From positions 248,001 through 312,000 of the forward strand of contig JAYXKI010000016.1 of assembly GCA_037892935.1 (NCBI GenBank): 64,000 nt of DNA, in the 5' to 3' direction. The stretch's first letter is position 1. Each line of letters begins with the position of its first letter. This DNA is from Phlebopus portentosus. Its lineage: Eukaryota > Basidiomycota > Agaricomycetes > Boletales > Boletinellaceae. Below the pieces are notes generated by a model, which was not told where the DNA came from, did not search any database, and saw only the letters and a list, made by a program, of their open reading frames with translations. Positions 52,289 through 64,000 of the stretch are shown piece after piece. A program made the position numbers and the translations under genes.

Positions 52289-52776
52289 GGAGTGATGTAC
52301 TGCTGGAAACGCAGCTGAATGGTGGTGGTAAAGAAATCTGGCGGTAGACGTTCGTGATCGAAGTAGGAAACAGAGGGACATGCGAATATCGCTTGCGGAT
52401 TTTCAGTATTTTCGCGTCTTTTGTCGCTTCAGCCATCTGGACTAGTACTAGTACTGGACGTAGGCCATCAACACCGATGCTCCAAATCCGAAACAAAAGT
52501 TCACCTTATGAATGAACAGTTTACTACAGAGAGATCGAGAGAGGGAACTCTCTCGTTATCAGTATGATACAGCAGCAGCGTCGTTGTGTCTAGCAATACA
52601 AAATTGTGATGTATGAGACGGGGAGCAATTGCCAAGCAAATCGAACGTATTCTAGACTAGAAAACTGTTGAATGCAGGTATCGCACGTGTGAATGGTCCA
52701 AAACAACTGGCAGGTTTAGCAAGATTGAGAGAAGGAGAAAGCATTGTGGAAAATCATGCAACGAGTCCGGTCTCCA
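52289..52776. other. MYG1 promoter and PPC89 3' region
   Basis: This 488-bp spacer lies between two minus-strand genes. It includes ACTAGT-type repeats (52441-52456), a GAGAGA...TCTCTC inverted repeat (about 52530-52555) and a CACGTG box near 52683. A minus-strand frame starting at about 52437 (MAEATKDAKILKIRKRYSHV) could be an upstream exon or uORF of MYG1, but I found no in-phase splice to the MYG1 start. Confidence 0.35.
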
Positions 52777-55700
52777 CTACCGCCGCCCACCGGTTTGTCG
52801 AAGTGCACGAGGAGAACGAGGCATGCGAGAGACGCTTTTACGCTCAGTGACGACAGATCCTTTCGCTGGCTTGTCTCGGAAAGTCAACAGATCATAAAGT
52901 GACGCGATTTGGTCACCCTGGCAATACGATCAACTCATCGGATCGATGCAGTCACCAAAAAGATGTCCGTACCTTCTGTTCAAGCGTATTGATGACCTCC
53001 TTCAAATGCTCAGCAAGAACATTCCTCTTGGCAACGTTTGAAGCAGCATCTATAATCTTGTACTGATCTGCAAGCTCGATGTAAATGCTATAGGACATAG
53101 TTCTACGTCAGATCGACCTTCAGCTGAAGCGAAATTGCAAGCCTTACCCCTTATAATGGGTGAAGTCATCTTCTAATTCCCTCAGTACGCGAGCAAGTAC
53201 CGTTTGAGGAGGGAGTCTATCTTCAGAGAATGGTGCTCTATTTTTCTGAGTCTGGCACTCGTCTTCCGACTTGTCACCATACATGCCGCGCCGAATCCGG
53301 TCATCGTCCCGATCAATTTTGACGCGCTTTCGGGGAGGTAGCCATGACGGAAAGTCGAACTCGTCTTCGATAGTCCCTGGACGGAGGTGCCTATGGCAAA
53401 CCCTACAGGTCTTTTCATTGTGGGCCGGCGCAGAGAAAAACAGCCGCTCTAGATGCTCGCCACGGATCTGTGGAAACGGAGAGGCAGCTTCACACTGAGG
53501 ATTTCTGGGTTTACTGGAAGCATCAGCATGTGATTCAGCGCGCAAAGGCGGTTTCGGCCCTGTTCTTTGTGCCCGATGCACGTCAGTGTCCGCTGCTTTT
53601 TTACGCGAAACACGGATACCTCGGATGACTCGACGGTCATCAGCGTCTCGAAAGTGTTGCAATTCAGACGCATCTGATGGACAATCCTCGACTTTCCCGG
53701 ACCTCCGCCTTCGTTCGTCCTTCTCGCTTACCCTGGCATCATGCTGAGCTAGTAAAGTAGGACCGGATGTTGCTACTTTACTGTCAATACTTCGAGGCTC
53801 TCTTTTCCGTCGCGATTGAGGTGGCGAAGGGGGAGGAGAAGGGAATTCTGCGTGTGATCCTTCCTCTACAGAATCTCCTTGGTACAAAACATTCTCTCTC
53901 TTGGACGTAGTCGGAACTTCGGGAACAGCACAATTTGAGTCGTCCGCAAAACTCAGAGATTCCTTAGCTTTGCGCCTCTCGTTCAGTCCTTCCTCGACGA
54001 CACCTCGTAAGATGTCGACTTCACCCGCAAGGCGTTCTACTTCGAGCCGGAGCTCATCGACCTCTGTAATTTTGACGCGCAAATCGGAAAAGTCATTTTG
54101 ACGCAAACTGCGTAATTCATCCAGTTGTGCTTGATGATTCGAAAGATCGTCCGTCAAGCGTGATAGATGAGATCGAAGAGTTGCAACCAGGGACTCGAGC
54201 GCTGCAAAAATTAGTCATATTAATAAAACCTTTCAAACGACCTTTGCTGCCACTCACCCTTCTTCTCTTCAACTACCTCCCGGTAGCGTGCCTCATTTGC
54301 AGGGTCTGGGACCTTTCGAGCAGGCCTGCTGAGAGCAGCACGCTGTTTCTGGAAATCCCTTTGCTGTGCAACAATGATCTCATCCCTTTCCATAACACGG
54401 GTACGCTCGCGCTTGACCTCCAGCTTGCAAGCATCAAGATCGTATTCCAGCTCCTGGATGCGCCTCCGAGACACGAGGTTCTGGGATTCAAGTTGATTGA
54501 GACGCGTTTGAAGCGTCGTTAAAGTTTTAGTCAACTCAACTACAAACTTTGGTCAGTCCCAATGTACAACGACAGGAACAAAGTCTGACATGCCTTCCAC
54601 ACGTTCGCCTTCACTACCTCCCGAATATCTTCGCCATTGTTGCTCCTTCCTTGGTGGACTGGCAACAGCACTCGTCAATCCGGTCACGTCGGGTAAGCAG
54701 ACCATTCTTGATTGAGACTGCTCTTGTTCAAGTAAATCGTCGAAGCGAACATCCGCGATTTTAGATGAGGGACGTCCAGGTCGAGCATTGTCAATGTGGC
54801 CCGATCCTTTACCACGTTGAGGATATATCTGATTGACTACGTCCCGAAAAGGACTGCGAGGCACGGCTTGCTTCTTCCGTGACGCTTTCGCCGGCGATTT
54901 ATTCTCGAGTTCCGGAACGGTGATCCATCGTTGACTGGCTTCGATTTCCCTCGCCAAACTTTTCGCCATGCGAGTGAATTTACTCCCGTTGGTCGTACTG
55001 CTACCGCATGTCGCATTAGCCTTTACGGATGGCGTCGGAGGTTGAACGTTAAGAGAAGGGCGCTTCGCTCTAGATTTTAATCTCGGAGTTGCGTCCCTAT
55101 CGGATAGGAATGATGTCGCATGATCTTGTGGTTGCTTGGAGTTGCGTGCTTTACCGGACACATAGTTCTTTGCACCATCAATAATAGCGGGTATACCCTC
55201 GTCAAAGGCCAGAGGATCAAATGTTACTTGTGCCTGTGTTTTAGCAGTCTGAATCACAAAAAACGTGAGCACGTGTATTGGTCGGGGAATGACAAAAAGG
55301 CATTACATGTCGAGTCGTGCGCCTGCCATGGGCGAGTGAGTTGTCCACATTCAATAGACTCAACTCGTCAGCTACGCCATTCAAGACGCTATCCAAAGGT
55401 CGGTCAGGGTCGTACTCAGCGCCACTGAGACTGCTTTCTGCTGCGTAAGTACGCTTGCCACTTCGTCCACCTAATCCTGCAGACAGGGTGACGGCAGAAG
55501 CATGATGCGCTACAGTGGACATAGTATTGCCAACGAAGTGCACTTCGGCTTCGTCAACGGAGCGATATGGATCGTAGTCCGCGTCGTCGCCCTGGACCAA
55601 CTGCGTGTTGTCAGGAAATGAACTATTTTGGCCATGGAAAATGGAGACGTCTTGACGTCGAGAATTGTGTCGAGGAAACTCAAGCGAGAAGCTACTTTCA

Positions 55701-55906
55701 GATCGCTTTTGCCGAGTGTCGTGCTGTTCGTCACCTTCCTCTTGGTCGCCAATTTGTGATGGATCGGAGAGAGAAAACTGGAAGCTGAGATCCTTGAGGT
55801 TGTTCTCCAGCTCTCTACGATGATGCTCCTCTTCATCCCCGGCAATTTGTATATCGAAGACGGCGCCACCATCGTCGGTGTCCAACGTCGTTTCACTGCG
55901 TCGCAT
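52777..55906 (-). CDS. PPC89: Spindle pole body protein PPC89 / Cep57-like coiled coil
   Basis: Ppc89-type proteins are structural components of the spindle pole body, with a C-terminal segment related to the Cep57 microtubule-binding domain. The first ATG in frame is 55906 (MRRSETTLDTDDGGAVFDIQ). The N-terminal 350 residues are charged and largely disordered. A coiled coil spans about 53950-54535 (TRLNQLESQNLVSRRRIQEL; TEVDELRLEVERLAGEVDIL). A basic linker follows and then a Cys/His pair segment (HNEKTCRVCHRHLRPG). The conserved end reads QTVLARVLRELEDDFTHYKG, IYIELADQYKIIDAASNVAK, RNVLAEHLKEVINTLEQK and GDQIASLYDLLTFRDK, stopping at 52777. About 930 aa with five or six introns. Identity rests mainly on this C-terminal block. 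Confidence 0.83.
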
Positions 55907-56172
55907 TTCAGTACTCGAGGCCGACAAGGATAGAAATCAAGAAAGTAGAGAGGAAAGGAAGCGATTGAAGCTGTGGATTCAAGCGAGTGGCAGTAGACGA
56001 ACCAACGTGACAGAACGGTGTGATCGTCGCGTGATCGCGTATGTGACAAATTACCTAAATGCAGCAGTTTGCTCCCACAGTCTATGTAAGCAGAAAAGGT
56101 GTGTGCACTGTGCACGCACTATCAAAATTTCGGCACATCCTAGAGCACTCTTCGCATTCCAAGCCAAGCATC
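55907..56172. promoter_or_regulatory. Divergent promoter PPC89 / BMS1
   Basis: This 266-bp spacer must contain both promoters. The PPC89 frame stays open upstream of its first ATG to about 55927, with a TTG only. No strong core element is visible. Confidence 0.35.
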
Positions 56173-59100
56173 ATGGAAGGTGAACCTCACAAAGCCCATC
56201 GACCAGCACATTCCGGTGCCAAGGCAGAAAAGAAGAAAGTTAAAGGAAAAGGAAAGGAAAAGCAAACCGGATTCAATGAAAAAGTTCGTGGATTGACAGT
56301 GCGGGTCACTCTCGAGCAATTAATGAGTGAATTTCCGTAGGCATTTGCTCCAAAGTCCGGGCGTAGAGCTGAGAAGCAAGGGCGTCGCAATGTGGAGCGG
56401 GAGCAGACGAGGCTACATGTTCCTCTTGTCAACCGGACTCCAGACGACCAACCGCCTCCCGTTATCGTAGTCATCGTCGGACCTCCTGGTGTTGGCAAAT
56501 CAACTCTTATTAAAAGTCTCGTTAGGCGCTACACGAAGCAAACGCTTTCAGAAATTAAAGGACCTGTCACGGTTGTTAGCGGAAAGAAGAGGCGGCTAAC
56601 TTTCGTTGAATGCAATAATGATTTGAACTCTATGATTGACATTGGCAAGGTTGCCGACCTTGTCTTGCTTATGATAGACGGTTCGTTTGGCTTCGAGATG
56701 GTACGATATGCAGTTTGATGATTAAATTTCCATGAAATAATTTTTTCTTGATCATACAGGAGCAATTTGAGTTTCTCAACATACTGCAGGCCCACGGGTT
56801 TCCAAAGGTCATTGGCGTCTTGACACATCTGGACCTAATACGCAAACAGGCTACTCTGAAAAATACAAAGAAAATGCTCAAGAAACGCTTCTGGACAGAG
56901 ATTTACCAGGGTGCCAAACTCTTTTACTTGTCCGGAGTGCTCAATGGACGGTATCCCGATCGAGAAATTCAGAATCTGTCGCGCTTCATCTCGGTTATGA
57001 AGTTTCGTCCCCTCGTGTTCCGTAATTCTCATCCATACGTTCTTGTGGATCGCTTAGAGGACCTGACGCCTAGAGAAGATGTCCGCGCTTCGGATGGGAA
57101 GTGCGACAGGAAGATGACTGTATACGGTTATCTGAGAGGGACGAATCTTCGTGATAGGATGAAGGTCCATATTCCTGGTGTTGGCGACTTCAGCGTCGCC
57201 ACAGTCTCAGTCCTGAAGGACCCTTGTCCTTTACCTGACGTAGAATCTGAGAAACGGAGGAAGCTCAGTGAGAAGAAGAAACTTCTTGTGCACGCTCCAA
57301 TGAGCGACGTTGGCGGTGTTACATACGACAAGGACGCGGTATATATCAACGTTCCCGGGAACTTCACTCGGGATAATCCAGACGGTAAATATTCATCACT
57401 TCGATTATGAGGCTGAGGTAAGTTGTTCTGATTACGAGACTGTTAGTTACACAGGGAGAAGGAGAAAAGATGGTCATTGATCTTCAAGATGCGCATGAAA
57501 CCCTGGATACGGCGGTGGCCAGGAGTCAGATTCGTCTATTGGGATCCTCATCTAAAATTCTAGCAATTGGAACAGATTCTGCGGGCGAAGACATGTCTGT
57601 AGATGACCTTTCTGGTGATGAATCCGAGTCCGAGGTTTCAGACGAATCCAGTTTCACGGAAGAAGACATGACAGACGCAGAGTCCGATGTCTATGGTGGC
57701 GACGAAGAATTCGAGGAAGGGTGCTCTGGTAGCAAAACAACGGGAGATCGGGGAAGAACGGCGGTTCGAAATAGGCAACGCTCAATGCGCGGCTTGTTGA
57801 CTGCGTCAAAGCCCGCTGCAGAGATTGACTTTGCTGACAGCGACTCCGAGCTGGGGCTGGACGAAGCTGGCGATGGTGAGCGTGGTAAATTCAATCACTT
57901 CTCTCGATCGCGGAACGAAGACCCCAATCATGGACTTGGTGACGTCGAAAACAGTGACGAAACTCCTCTGGATGTCGAGTCCGACGTGCCCGGCTGGAAA
58001 GTGGATCTTCAGGTTCGCGCAGCAGAAATCTTCAATAGGCACGCTACGAGGAAGAACCGGATAGATTGGATGAAGATGATTTACTCATCCGACAGGTTAC
58101 CGGAGTACATCGCATCTGGGTCTTCTGTGAAGACCGACGAGATGGAAGGAAAAGATCCTGATGAAGAATTTTTCAGACTCAAACCGGTGGCGACTGTTGA
58201 GGAGGACAAGGACTGGGATATGTCCAAGGAAGTATACACCGACAACGTTCTGACGAAATGGGAAAATGAAGAGTTGCTGGATTCCCTGAGAAGTCTCTTC
58301 ATCACCGGCCAACAGGCATCTGGTGATGTTGATGAGGCGGGAAGTCCATACGAAGGCGATGGCGGTGAATTTGAAGACCTGGAGGAGGATGGTGGCGAAG
58401 GCTTTCATGATTCAGACGCTCCGGGTACCAGACCAGAGGATCCTGAGGAGGCCCACCGCGCTGCATTATCGGCCAAGAAGGAGGCGCTCAAGCGGAAGTT
58501 CGACGAACAATATGATGATCCTGAAACTCAGAAGCTCGATTTCTACGACGAGAGAAAGGATGAGATGGCGCGCCAGAGTGAACTGAATCGAGCAGAACTG
58601 GAAGGTATCGATGCAGAGTCTAGGATACTTATTGAGGGTTGCCGGCCAGGATCATACGTCCGCATTGAGCTTGATAGCATACCTTGCGAAATGGTTGAGC
58701 ACTTCGATCCAACATATCCCATCATCGTCGGTGGTCTGCTTCCCGCGGAGGAACGATTTGGGTATGTCCAAGTTAGAATCAAGCGCCACCGCTGGTTCGC
58801 AAAGACGCTCAAGACGAACGACCCGCTCATACTTTCAATCGGTTGGAGACGCTTTCAGACTGTTCCGATATACTCTTTGGACGATCATTCAATCCGAATG
58901 CGTATGTTAAAGTACACGCCAGAGCACATGCACTGCTATGCTACATTCTACGGACCTGTGGCTCTTCCTAACACGGGTTTTTGCGCATTCAACTCGTTAT
59001 CGGGTGACGCTGCAGGGTTCAGGGTATCGGCAACAGGCGTCGTTCTGGACATAGACCGCAGTACAAAAATTGTCAAGAAGCTCAAATTGACTGGAGTACC

Positions 59101-59896
59101 GATCAAGGTCTTCAAGAATACCGTGTTTATCAAGGACATGTTTAATAGCGCACTCGAAGTTGCAAAATTTGAAGGAGCCGACATCAAGACTGTGTCCGGA
59201 ATCCGCGGCCAAATCAAGAAAGCGCTTGCAAAGCCCGAAGGGGCATTTCGCGCGACGTTTGAAGACAAGATCCTCATGAGCGGTAAGCTCTAGTTGTTGC
59301 GCACGAGTGATGAGCAAATTCTAACCACGTCTGCAGACATTGTGTTCCTTCGTGCTTGGTACGCGGTGCAGCCCCGCAAGTTGTATAACCCGGTGACGTC
59401 ATTGCTACTGTCGGACAAGGGTAAGTGGACGGGAATGCGACTTACAGGCCAAGTGAGGCGCGAGGAAGGGATCAGGACGCCCATTGATCGGAACTCGACG
59501 TACAAGCCAATTGAACGGGAGGGACGAAGGTTCAATCCGCTGAAGATCCCGAAGAAGTTGCAGGCTGCGCTACCGTACGCGTCGAAGCCGAAGTTAATGA
59601 AGGCACAGCATCGACAGACGTACATGCAAAAGCGGGCCGTGGTGCTGGAGCCAGAAGAAAAGAGGGCAATTGCACTGCTACAGCAGGCCCGGGTGCTGCG
59701 GAAAGACCAGATTGCGAGACGACGGGAGAAGAAAGAAGGGAAACGAACAGAGCAGCGGAAGAAAGCAGCGAAAAAGGAAGAAGGAAGGGAAGCAAAGGAC
59801 AAGGAGAAGCGAAAGCAATACATGCGAGTTGCAGGCATGAAGAGACAACGGGAGGGTGAACGAGAAGAGGGGCGCACGAGTAAGCGAAGTAAATAA
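56173..59896 (+). CDS. BMS1: Ribosome biogenesis GTPase BMS1
   Basis: Bms1 is the nucleolar GTPase of the small-subunit processome that recruits Rcl1 for early 18S rRNA cleavage. ATG 56173 gives [20 protein letters not shown], then an intron to [13 protein letters not shown]. The GTP-binding motif is [11 protein letters not shown], with [20 protein letters not shown] further on and GVLTHLD as G4-like. A 62-nt intron (57385-57446) joins NPD to [10 protein letters not shown] in frame. A long Asp/Glu/Ser-rich central region follows, then the conserved C-terminal domain: [40 protein letters not shown] and, after the last intron, [20 protein letters not shown]. It ends in a strongly basic tail (GRTSKRSK). 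About 1,165 aa. Confidence 0.96.
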
Positions 59897-59934
59897 ATTG
59901 AAATAAATAATAAATAATAAATAGTAAATAAATG
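59891..59934. repeat. AT-rich TAAA/TAA microsatellite at the BMS1 stop codon
   Basis: An imperfect AAATAAATAATAAATAA-type run begins in the last codons of BMS1 and continues into its 3' untranslated region. It supplies several overlapping AATAAA signals and in-frame stop codons. Confidence 0.7.
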
Positions 59935-60069
59935 CTGAGCACTACACATGAGCATGTAGTGTAGTGTAGTCGTCTGTATGTATGCGTATGCACAGCGTGC
60001 TGCTAGATAATCATCAGACCATTGGCGCTGGCCCTGGCCCTGGTCCCTGCTTGACTCGCAACTTTCACA

Positions 60070-60945
60070 ATGCCCGCCTCTCCTCCCCGTCCCAAATACG
60101 ACGGCAGTCATCCTTCCTCGCCGGTCGACGCAAAGGCCTTTGCGCGCTCCGCTGGCTCCACGGGCGCCAACACTGCGAGTGCTGCTAATGAAAACGATAA
60201 TATCAATGGTGGTGGTGGTGGTGCTACTACAAAGACTACTACTAGTAGTACTGCATCATCAGATCAGGTGCGTTTTTCCTCTTGTGTCCGTTTCAGGCCC
60301 ACGTCTGCGACATTGCTCCCCGTTCTCATCCCTTTCTTCCCTCGTCGACTATGATGGCGCTGACTTTGCCTCTTCCCCACCCACCCGGCGCCGCTTTGCA
60401 GCCAGAGCTAGACCAGGAAGACTCAGACCCGCCCGCCTCCTCTCCTGCCGATATCATTGATATGGACACCTTCCGCCAGATCCTTGACCTCGATGAGGAT
60501 GAGACACACGAGTTCTCCGCTGGCATGGCCTATGCATACTTTGACCAAGCCGCTACAACGTTCACTGAAATGGAGTCCGCCCTGTACGTCATTTCTGTCT
60601 TCTCTTCTCCCTTTCTCCCTCTGCCCTGTGTCTCGCTTGTCTTCGGAATTAATCACTTTCCTCCGATGGCTTAGTGCTGTCAAGGATCTCGCTAAACTCT
60701 CTTCACTCGGCCACTTTCTTAAGGGCTCAAGTGCTGCCCTAGGCGTGGCCAAGGTCCAAGCGTCATGCGAGCGCATGCAACATTACGGCCAACGAAGAGA
60801 CGAAGAGGCTAGCGCAGACCTCACGCCGGAAGAGGCCCTCGGCAAGATCGATCGATTACTCGTGCAAGTGAAGAGGGAGTACAACGATGCGGAAAAATGG
60901 CTGAGGAACTGGTACAAAGATCATGGTGTCGAGCCAGAGGTCTGA
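60070..60945 (+). CDS. YPD1: Histidine-containing phosphotransfer protein (Ypd1)
   Basis: Ypd1 relays phosphate from hybrid histidine kinases to response regulators (Ssk1, Skn7) in osmotic and oxidative stress signalling. ATG 60070 begins a low-complexity N-terminus (MPASPPRPKYDGSHPSSPVD, then a Gly and Thr/Ser run). A 135-nt intron (about 60268-60402) joins DQ to PELDQEDSDPPASSPADIID. The HPt helix bundle follows: MDTFRQILDLDEDETHEFSA, FDQAATTFTEMESAL, then after an intron LAKLSSLGHFLKGSSAALGV, where the His of HFLKGSS is the phosphorylation site. The protein ends KDHGVEPEV. About 215 aa; the extra N-terminus is longer than in yeast Ypd1 (167 aa). Confidence 0.94.
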
Positions 60946-61373
60946 GAGTATTCCTACCTTACGGCGGCACGGTGCAGGTCTGCGCCTCGTACAGCACCGA
61001 AAAACGTACCAACGCAGTTCGGCAACCTCAATGATGTGTTGACGCCGTGCGAGTCGCGAAGGCAAGTGAATTGCGAGAGGGTAGATGTTTGTGCATGCAG
61101 GGAAGGATGTTGCTACTGGATAAATGTAATAATTAGCTATCAAATATGTACGTACGATTGCAAAACCATTTAGGACTACATAGCGCTTCCGTCTGTACTT
61201 GTCGTTTTTGCATGTTTTATCATTTAGTACATCTTGTAACCATCGAGTGCCCTTCCAAGTCTGCATGTATGCGCCTGATCAGGTCAGGTTCTTGCTTTCG
61301 GACCACCACCAGTCTCGCTGAAAATACGTAGCTTTCCTACATAACTGACATAAAAGCTGCGCGTATTGGTTAG
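60946..61373. other. YPD1 3' region and promoter of the next gene
   Basis: This 428-bp spacer lies between two plus-strand genes and shows no conserved frame. The sequence just before 61374 carries an in-frame TAG two bases upstream of the ATG. Confidence 0.45.
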
Positions 61374-62446
61374 ATGGATCTGGCGGTGTTCTCTGCTCAA
61401 GACGTCGAACTCGCGACCTCTGCCATCTCTCCAGAACTTCTCGTTGCGCTTATGGGTCGAGTCTTTAACCGCTTCCATTCGCAAGATCGCATTAGCTTGC
61501 CGCATCGTACTTCGATTACTACAGATGCATATAGTGTCCTTTTCATGCCCGCACGCATCGATGATTTTGGTACCACAATAAAGACTGTGTCTGTTCCTGG
61601 TCCGAACTCTGGAGATGGTGTACAAGCAACCACTTTACTCTTGGATGAAGAGACCGGCGCTGTGAAAGCAATTGTCAACGCTACGAGCCTCACCGCGCTA
61701 CGAAATGCGGCAGGTGAGATTGATAAATTGTGTTTACAGTACACTTCATGATAATGTTTTTCTTCCGAATAGGGTCCGTCCTAGCTACTCAACTACTGGG
61801 TCCTTCCAACCCACGTACCTTGCTAGCTTTCGGCGCCGGACAACAGATTGCCGCTCACGCGAAACTTTTTCTCCGAACAATGTCATCACTCGACCGGTGT
61901 ATCATAGTGAATCGTTCTAGTAACTCCCGCCTTGCATCGCTCAGAACTGCGCTTCAAAGCCAGTTCCCCAATGTCGATATTACAACAGGGGACCCATCGA
62001 CGCTGAATCTCGAGTCCGTTGTCTCTTCCGCTGATGTCATCTGCGCGGCAACATCGAGTACTAAGCCGCTATTTGAAGCGCACTGGGTCAAAAGTGGAAC
62101 ACACATAAACCTCGTCGGGAGTTATACACCAGCCATGGCAGAAGCGGATGTTGAAATGATCAAACGAGCTGGAAAAATCCTGGTAGATTCGAAGGAAGCG
62201 TGTCTCGTCGAGGCTGGCGAGATAATCGCGGCAAATTTAGCGACAAAGGACCTGGTGGAAATCGGTGAAGCTGTTACAAGCAACGGGAAAGGCATTCCGG
62301 ACATCATAACAGCTGTAAAGGAAGCAGGAGATGTAACGATTTTCAAATCCGTTGGGATTGGTTTACAGGATACCGCCATTACAGGCGCTGTCGTACAAAT
62401 GTGCTCGTCGATGGGATTAGGCACAAAAATCCCTGGATACTACTGA
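61374..62446 (+). CDS. Ornithine cyclodeaminase/mu-crystallin family protein
   Basis: Members of this NAD(P)-binding family act as ornithine cyclodeaminases, imine reductases or amino acid dehydrogenases; the substrate here is unknown. ATG 61374 gives MDLAVFSAQDVELATSAISP. One intron after LRNAA resumes GSVLATQLLGPSNPRTLLAF. The Rossmann motif is AFGAGQQIAAHAKLFL. Other family blocks are TVSVPGPNSGDGVQATTLLL, DVICAATSSTKPLF, HINLVGSYTPAMAEAD and TIFKSVGIGLQDTAITGAVV. It ends GTKIPGYY. About 336 aa, intact. It stops 52 bp from the convergent CoA-transferase. Confidence 0.9.
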
Positions 62447-62498
62447 ATGCCAACAACTCGAACTAGAATGACTCTCAATTGATTAATCGATTAACCAT

Positions 62499-64000
62499 CT
62501 ATACAACACCCTTGCGTCGGAGCTCATGTATATCCTCGTCGTTGTATCCAAGCTCTCCAAGCACCTAATACGGACGAATAACGACACTAGCGTCAAGCAA
62601 TGCAGACGTAAGAGAATTTTCTCGAGACTCGCCTCGTTAGTATGTTCCGATAACCAGGGCGGTGGACGAGTCATAGGCATCCTCTCACCATTGTACCTGA
62701 CCGCAGGAGCGACGAGCTTGACGTTTCCCGAGCGTGGGTGCTTACAAAAAAAACCAAAATAGAGACGTACTCATGCATATAGCGAACAGAGAGAGCATCA
62801 TACGTTGATTTCGGTGACTATGCCGCGTGCTTTTGCTTGCGGATGATCAAACGTCTGCTTGATGTTATTAATTGGCCCAAACGGTATGCTATCAACGAAG
62901 TATCGGAAATAGCACTGTCAATTGAGCTAAAAGCAGAGCTCACCCTGAGCCAGTGAACTTCTTGAGCCAGTGTTCGCGATCTCGGGTGACTAGCACTTCG
63001 GTTACTATTTCTTTCAATTTATCCCTGTTTGCTACCCTGCTGGCATTTGTGGCAAATCGAACATCAGTAACGAGATCTGGAATATCAAGAACTTTCTCTG
63101 CCAGAGCCGCAAACTACGAGCCGTAACCAAAAGTTAAGAACCAGCCACGGCATTATTAGCATCGAAGAGCACTGGTACCTGTTTGTTGTTCCCTGCACCA
63201 ATCATGATATAACCGTCTTTACATTCAAATGCCTCGTAGGGAGCGATAGATGGATGTGCCGTGCCATGACGGGAGGCTTCTTGGCCAGCGATGAGATAAT
63301 TTGACGCAATATTCGCCAGACCAGCTATCTTCACGGAGGTCTTAGAAACGCTGTTGTTTTCGGTGTCATCGGAATTCAATCATACCTGAGATTCAAATAG
63401 GTTACAATCAATCCATACTCCTTGACCAGTCCCTTCGCGGGAGATTAGTGCAGCCATGATCGCACCATGAGCATACAAGCCTATCAAGGCCAGGTCGTTC
63501 CCTGGTCATCCCAGAAACCCAGTCGTTGGACTCACCAGTGGCAATATCCGTCGCCGCAACTCCAACTTTGCAGGGTGGACGACCGGCCTCACCCGTGCTA
63601 CTCAAGATAGCACGAACTCAATGAGCATTGTCCTCACCATTGCTTGAAATAGGATTTCGAAACTAACATATGCATTAGTCCTGCCTCAGCCTCTATTACA
63701 ACATCGTAACCCGGGTACGATTTATAGGGACCGTCTTGTCCATAACCTAGGTTTACGATGTGAATTGTGGAAAAACTTGTTTGGCGGCAAAAGCATCCAA
63801 TGTACCAGAAATCGAGGCATATACGAGTCTCGGGTTTAACTTGTGGCAGTCTTCCCAACCAAGGCCTAGTTTAGACAGGCGACCAGGAATGAAGTTCTCT
63901 ACCAGCACGTCAACCTTGGCGATCAGTTTGTGTAGTATTTCCAGGCCCTCCGTAGTCTTGAAGTTGACAGTTATAGAGCGCTTGTTTCTATTCACTGCCA
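62499..64000 (-). CDS. CaiB/BaiF family III CoA-transferase (SUGCT-like), 5' end cut off
   Basis: This enzyme moves CoA between carboxylic acids; the closest human relative I recall is the succinate-hydroxymethylglutarate CoA-transferase. The window edge removes the N-terminus, and the first visible exon begins inside [20 protein letters not shown]. Family blocks are [110 protein letters not shown] and [20 protein letters not shown], ending RRKGVV. The many short introns all stay in frame. The visible part is about 370 aa. It belongs to a different subgroup from the broken CoA-transferase at 45-47 kb, so it is not a recent copy of it. Confidence 0.9.

Noticed and set aside
57381..57456. Apparent frameshift in BMS1 between DNPD and GEGEKMV
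   Set aside because: A 62-nt intron (57385-57446) using the TTAG acceptor rather than the ACAG eight bases later gives [13 protein letters not shown] in frame, so the gene is intact.

Overview
This window is nuclear DNA of a filamentous basidiomycete fungus, most likely an agaricomycete. Nearly every gene is cut by short introns of about 40-90 nt (mostly 50-60) with GT...AG ends and CTGAC/CTAAC-like branch sites. Genes lie close together on both strands, and many proteins have their nearest relatives in fungi (MAK16, Pkc1, a Cdc25-type RasGEF, Igo1, the DASH subunit Dad1, Set5, Mdm33, Vnx1-type CAX, Ppc89, Bms1, Ypd1). I found no tRNA, rRNA, CRISPR array, insertion sequence or recognisable transposon. 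All protein calls come from reading translated exons and matching remembered family motifs; no database search was run. Spans for intron-containing genes run from start codon to stop codon, introns included.

Layout. 0-9.3 kb: 5' part of the splicing helicase PRP2/DHX16 (-), MAK16 (+), guanylate kinase (-), a CobW/ZNG1 metallochaperone GTPase (+) and the ribosome-assembly GTPase EFL1 (+). 9.5-22.7 kb: a signalling stretch with a Cdc25-type RasGEF (+), the endosulfine Igo1 (-), a large unrecognised acidic protein (-) and protein kinase C (+). 23-29 kb: DASH subunit DAD1 (-), an unrecognised protein (+), a short-chain dehydrogenase (-) and SET5 (-). 29.4-36.3 kb: NADPH-cytochrome P450 reductase (+), MDM33 (+), a HIT-family protein (+) and a SMYD-like SET protein (-). 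36.8-47 kb: DDB1 (+), a VNX1-like vacuolar exchanger (-) and a decayed CoA-transferase (+). 47-60 kb: an acylation-prone RING-H2 protein (+), MYG1 (-), spindle-pole protein PPC89 (-) and BMS1 (+). 60-64 kb: phosphorelay protein YPD1 (+), an ornithine cyclodeaminase/mu-crystallin-like protein (+) and a second, intact CoA-transferase running off the right edge (-).

The genes are mostly single-copy housekeeping functions with no operon logic, and no biosynthetic or defence cluster is visible. Loose functional themes are ribosome biogenesis (MAK16, EFL1, BMS1), growth and stress signalling (CDC25, IGO1, PKC1, YPD1), spindle/kinetochore (DAD1, PPC89) and mitochondria (MDM33, MYG1). I did not find a clearly new biological system. 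The observations most worth checking are: the CoA-transferase with two frameshifts and an in-frame stop; an apparent one-base frame break inside a WW domain of the RasGEF; start codons of PKC1 and its antisense neighbour that overlap in a single CATG; a possible membrane-anchored N-terminus on the SMYD-like protein; and CACGTG boxes in several intergenic regions, four of them in divergent promoters.
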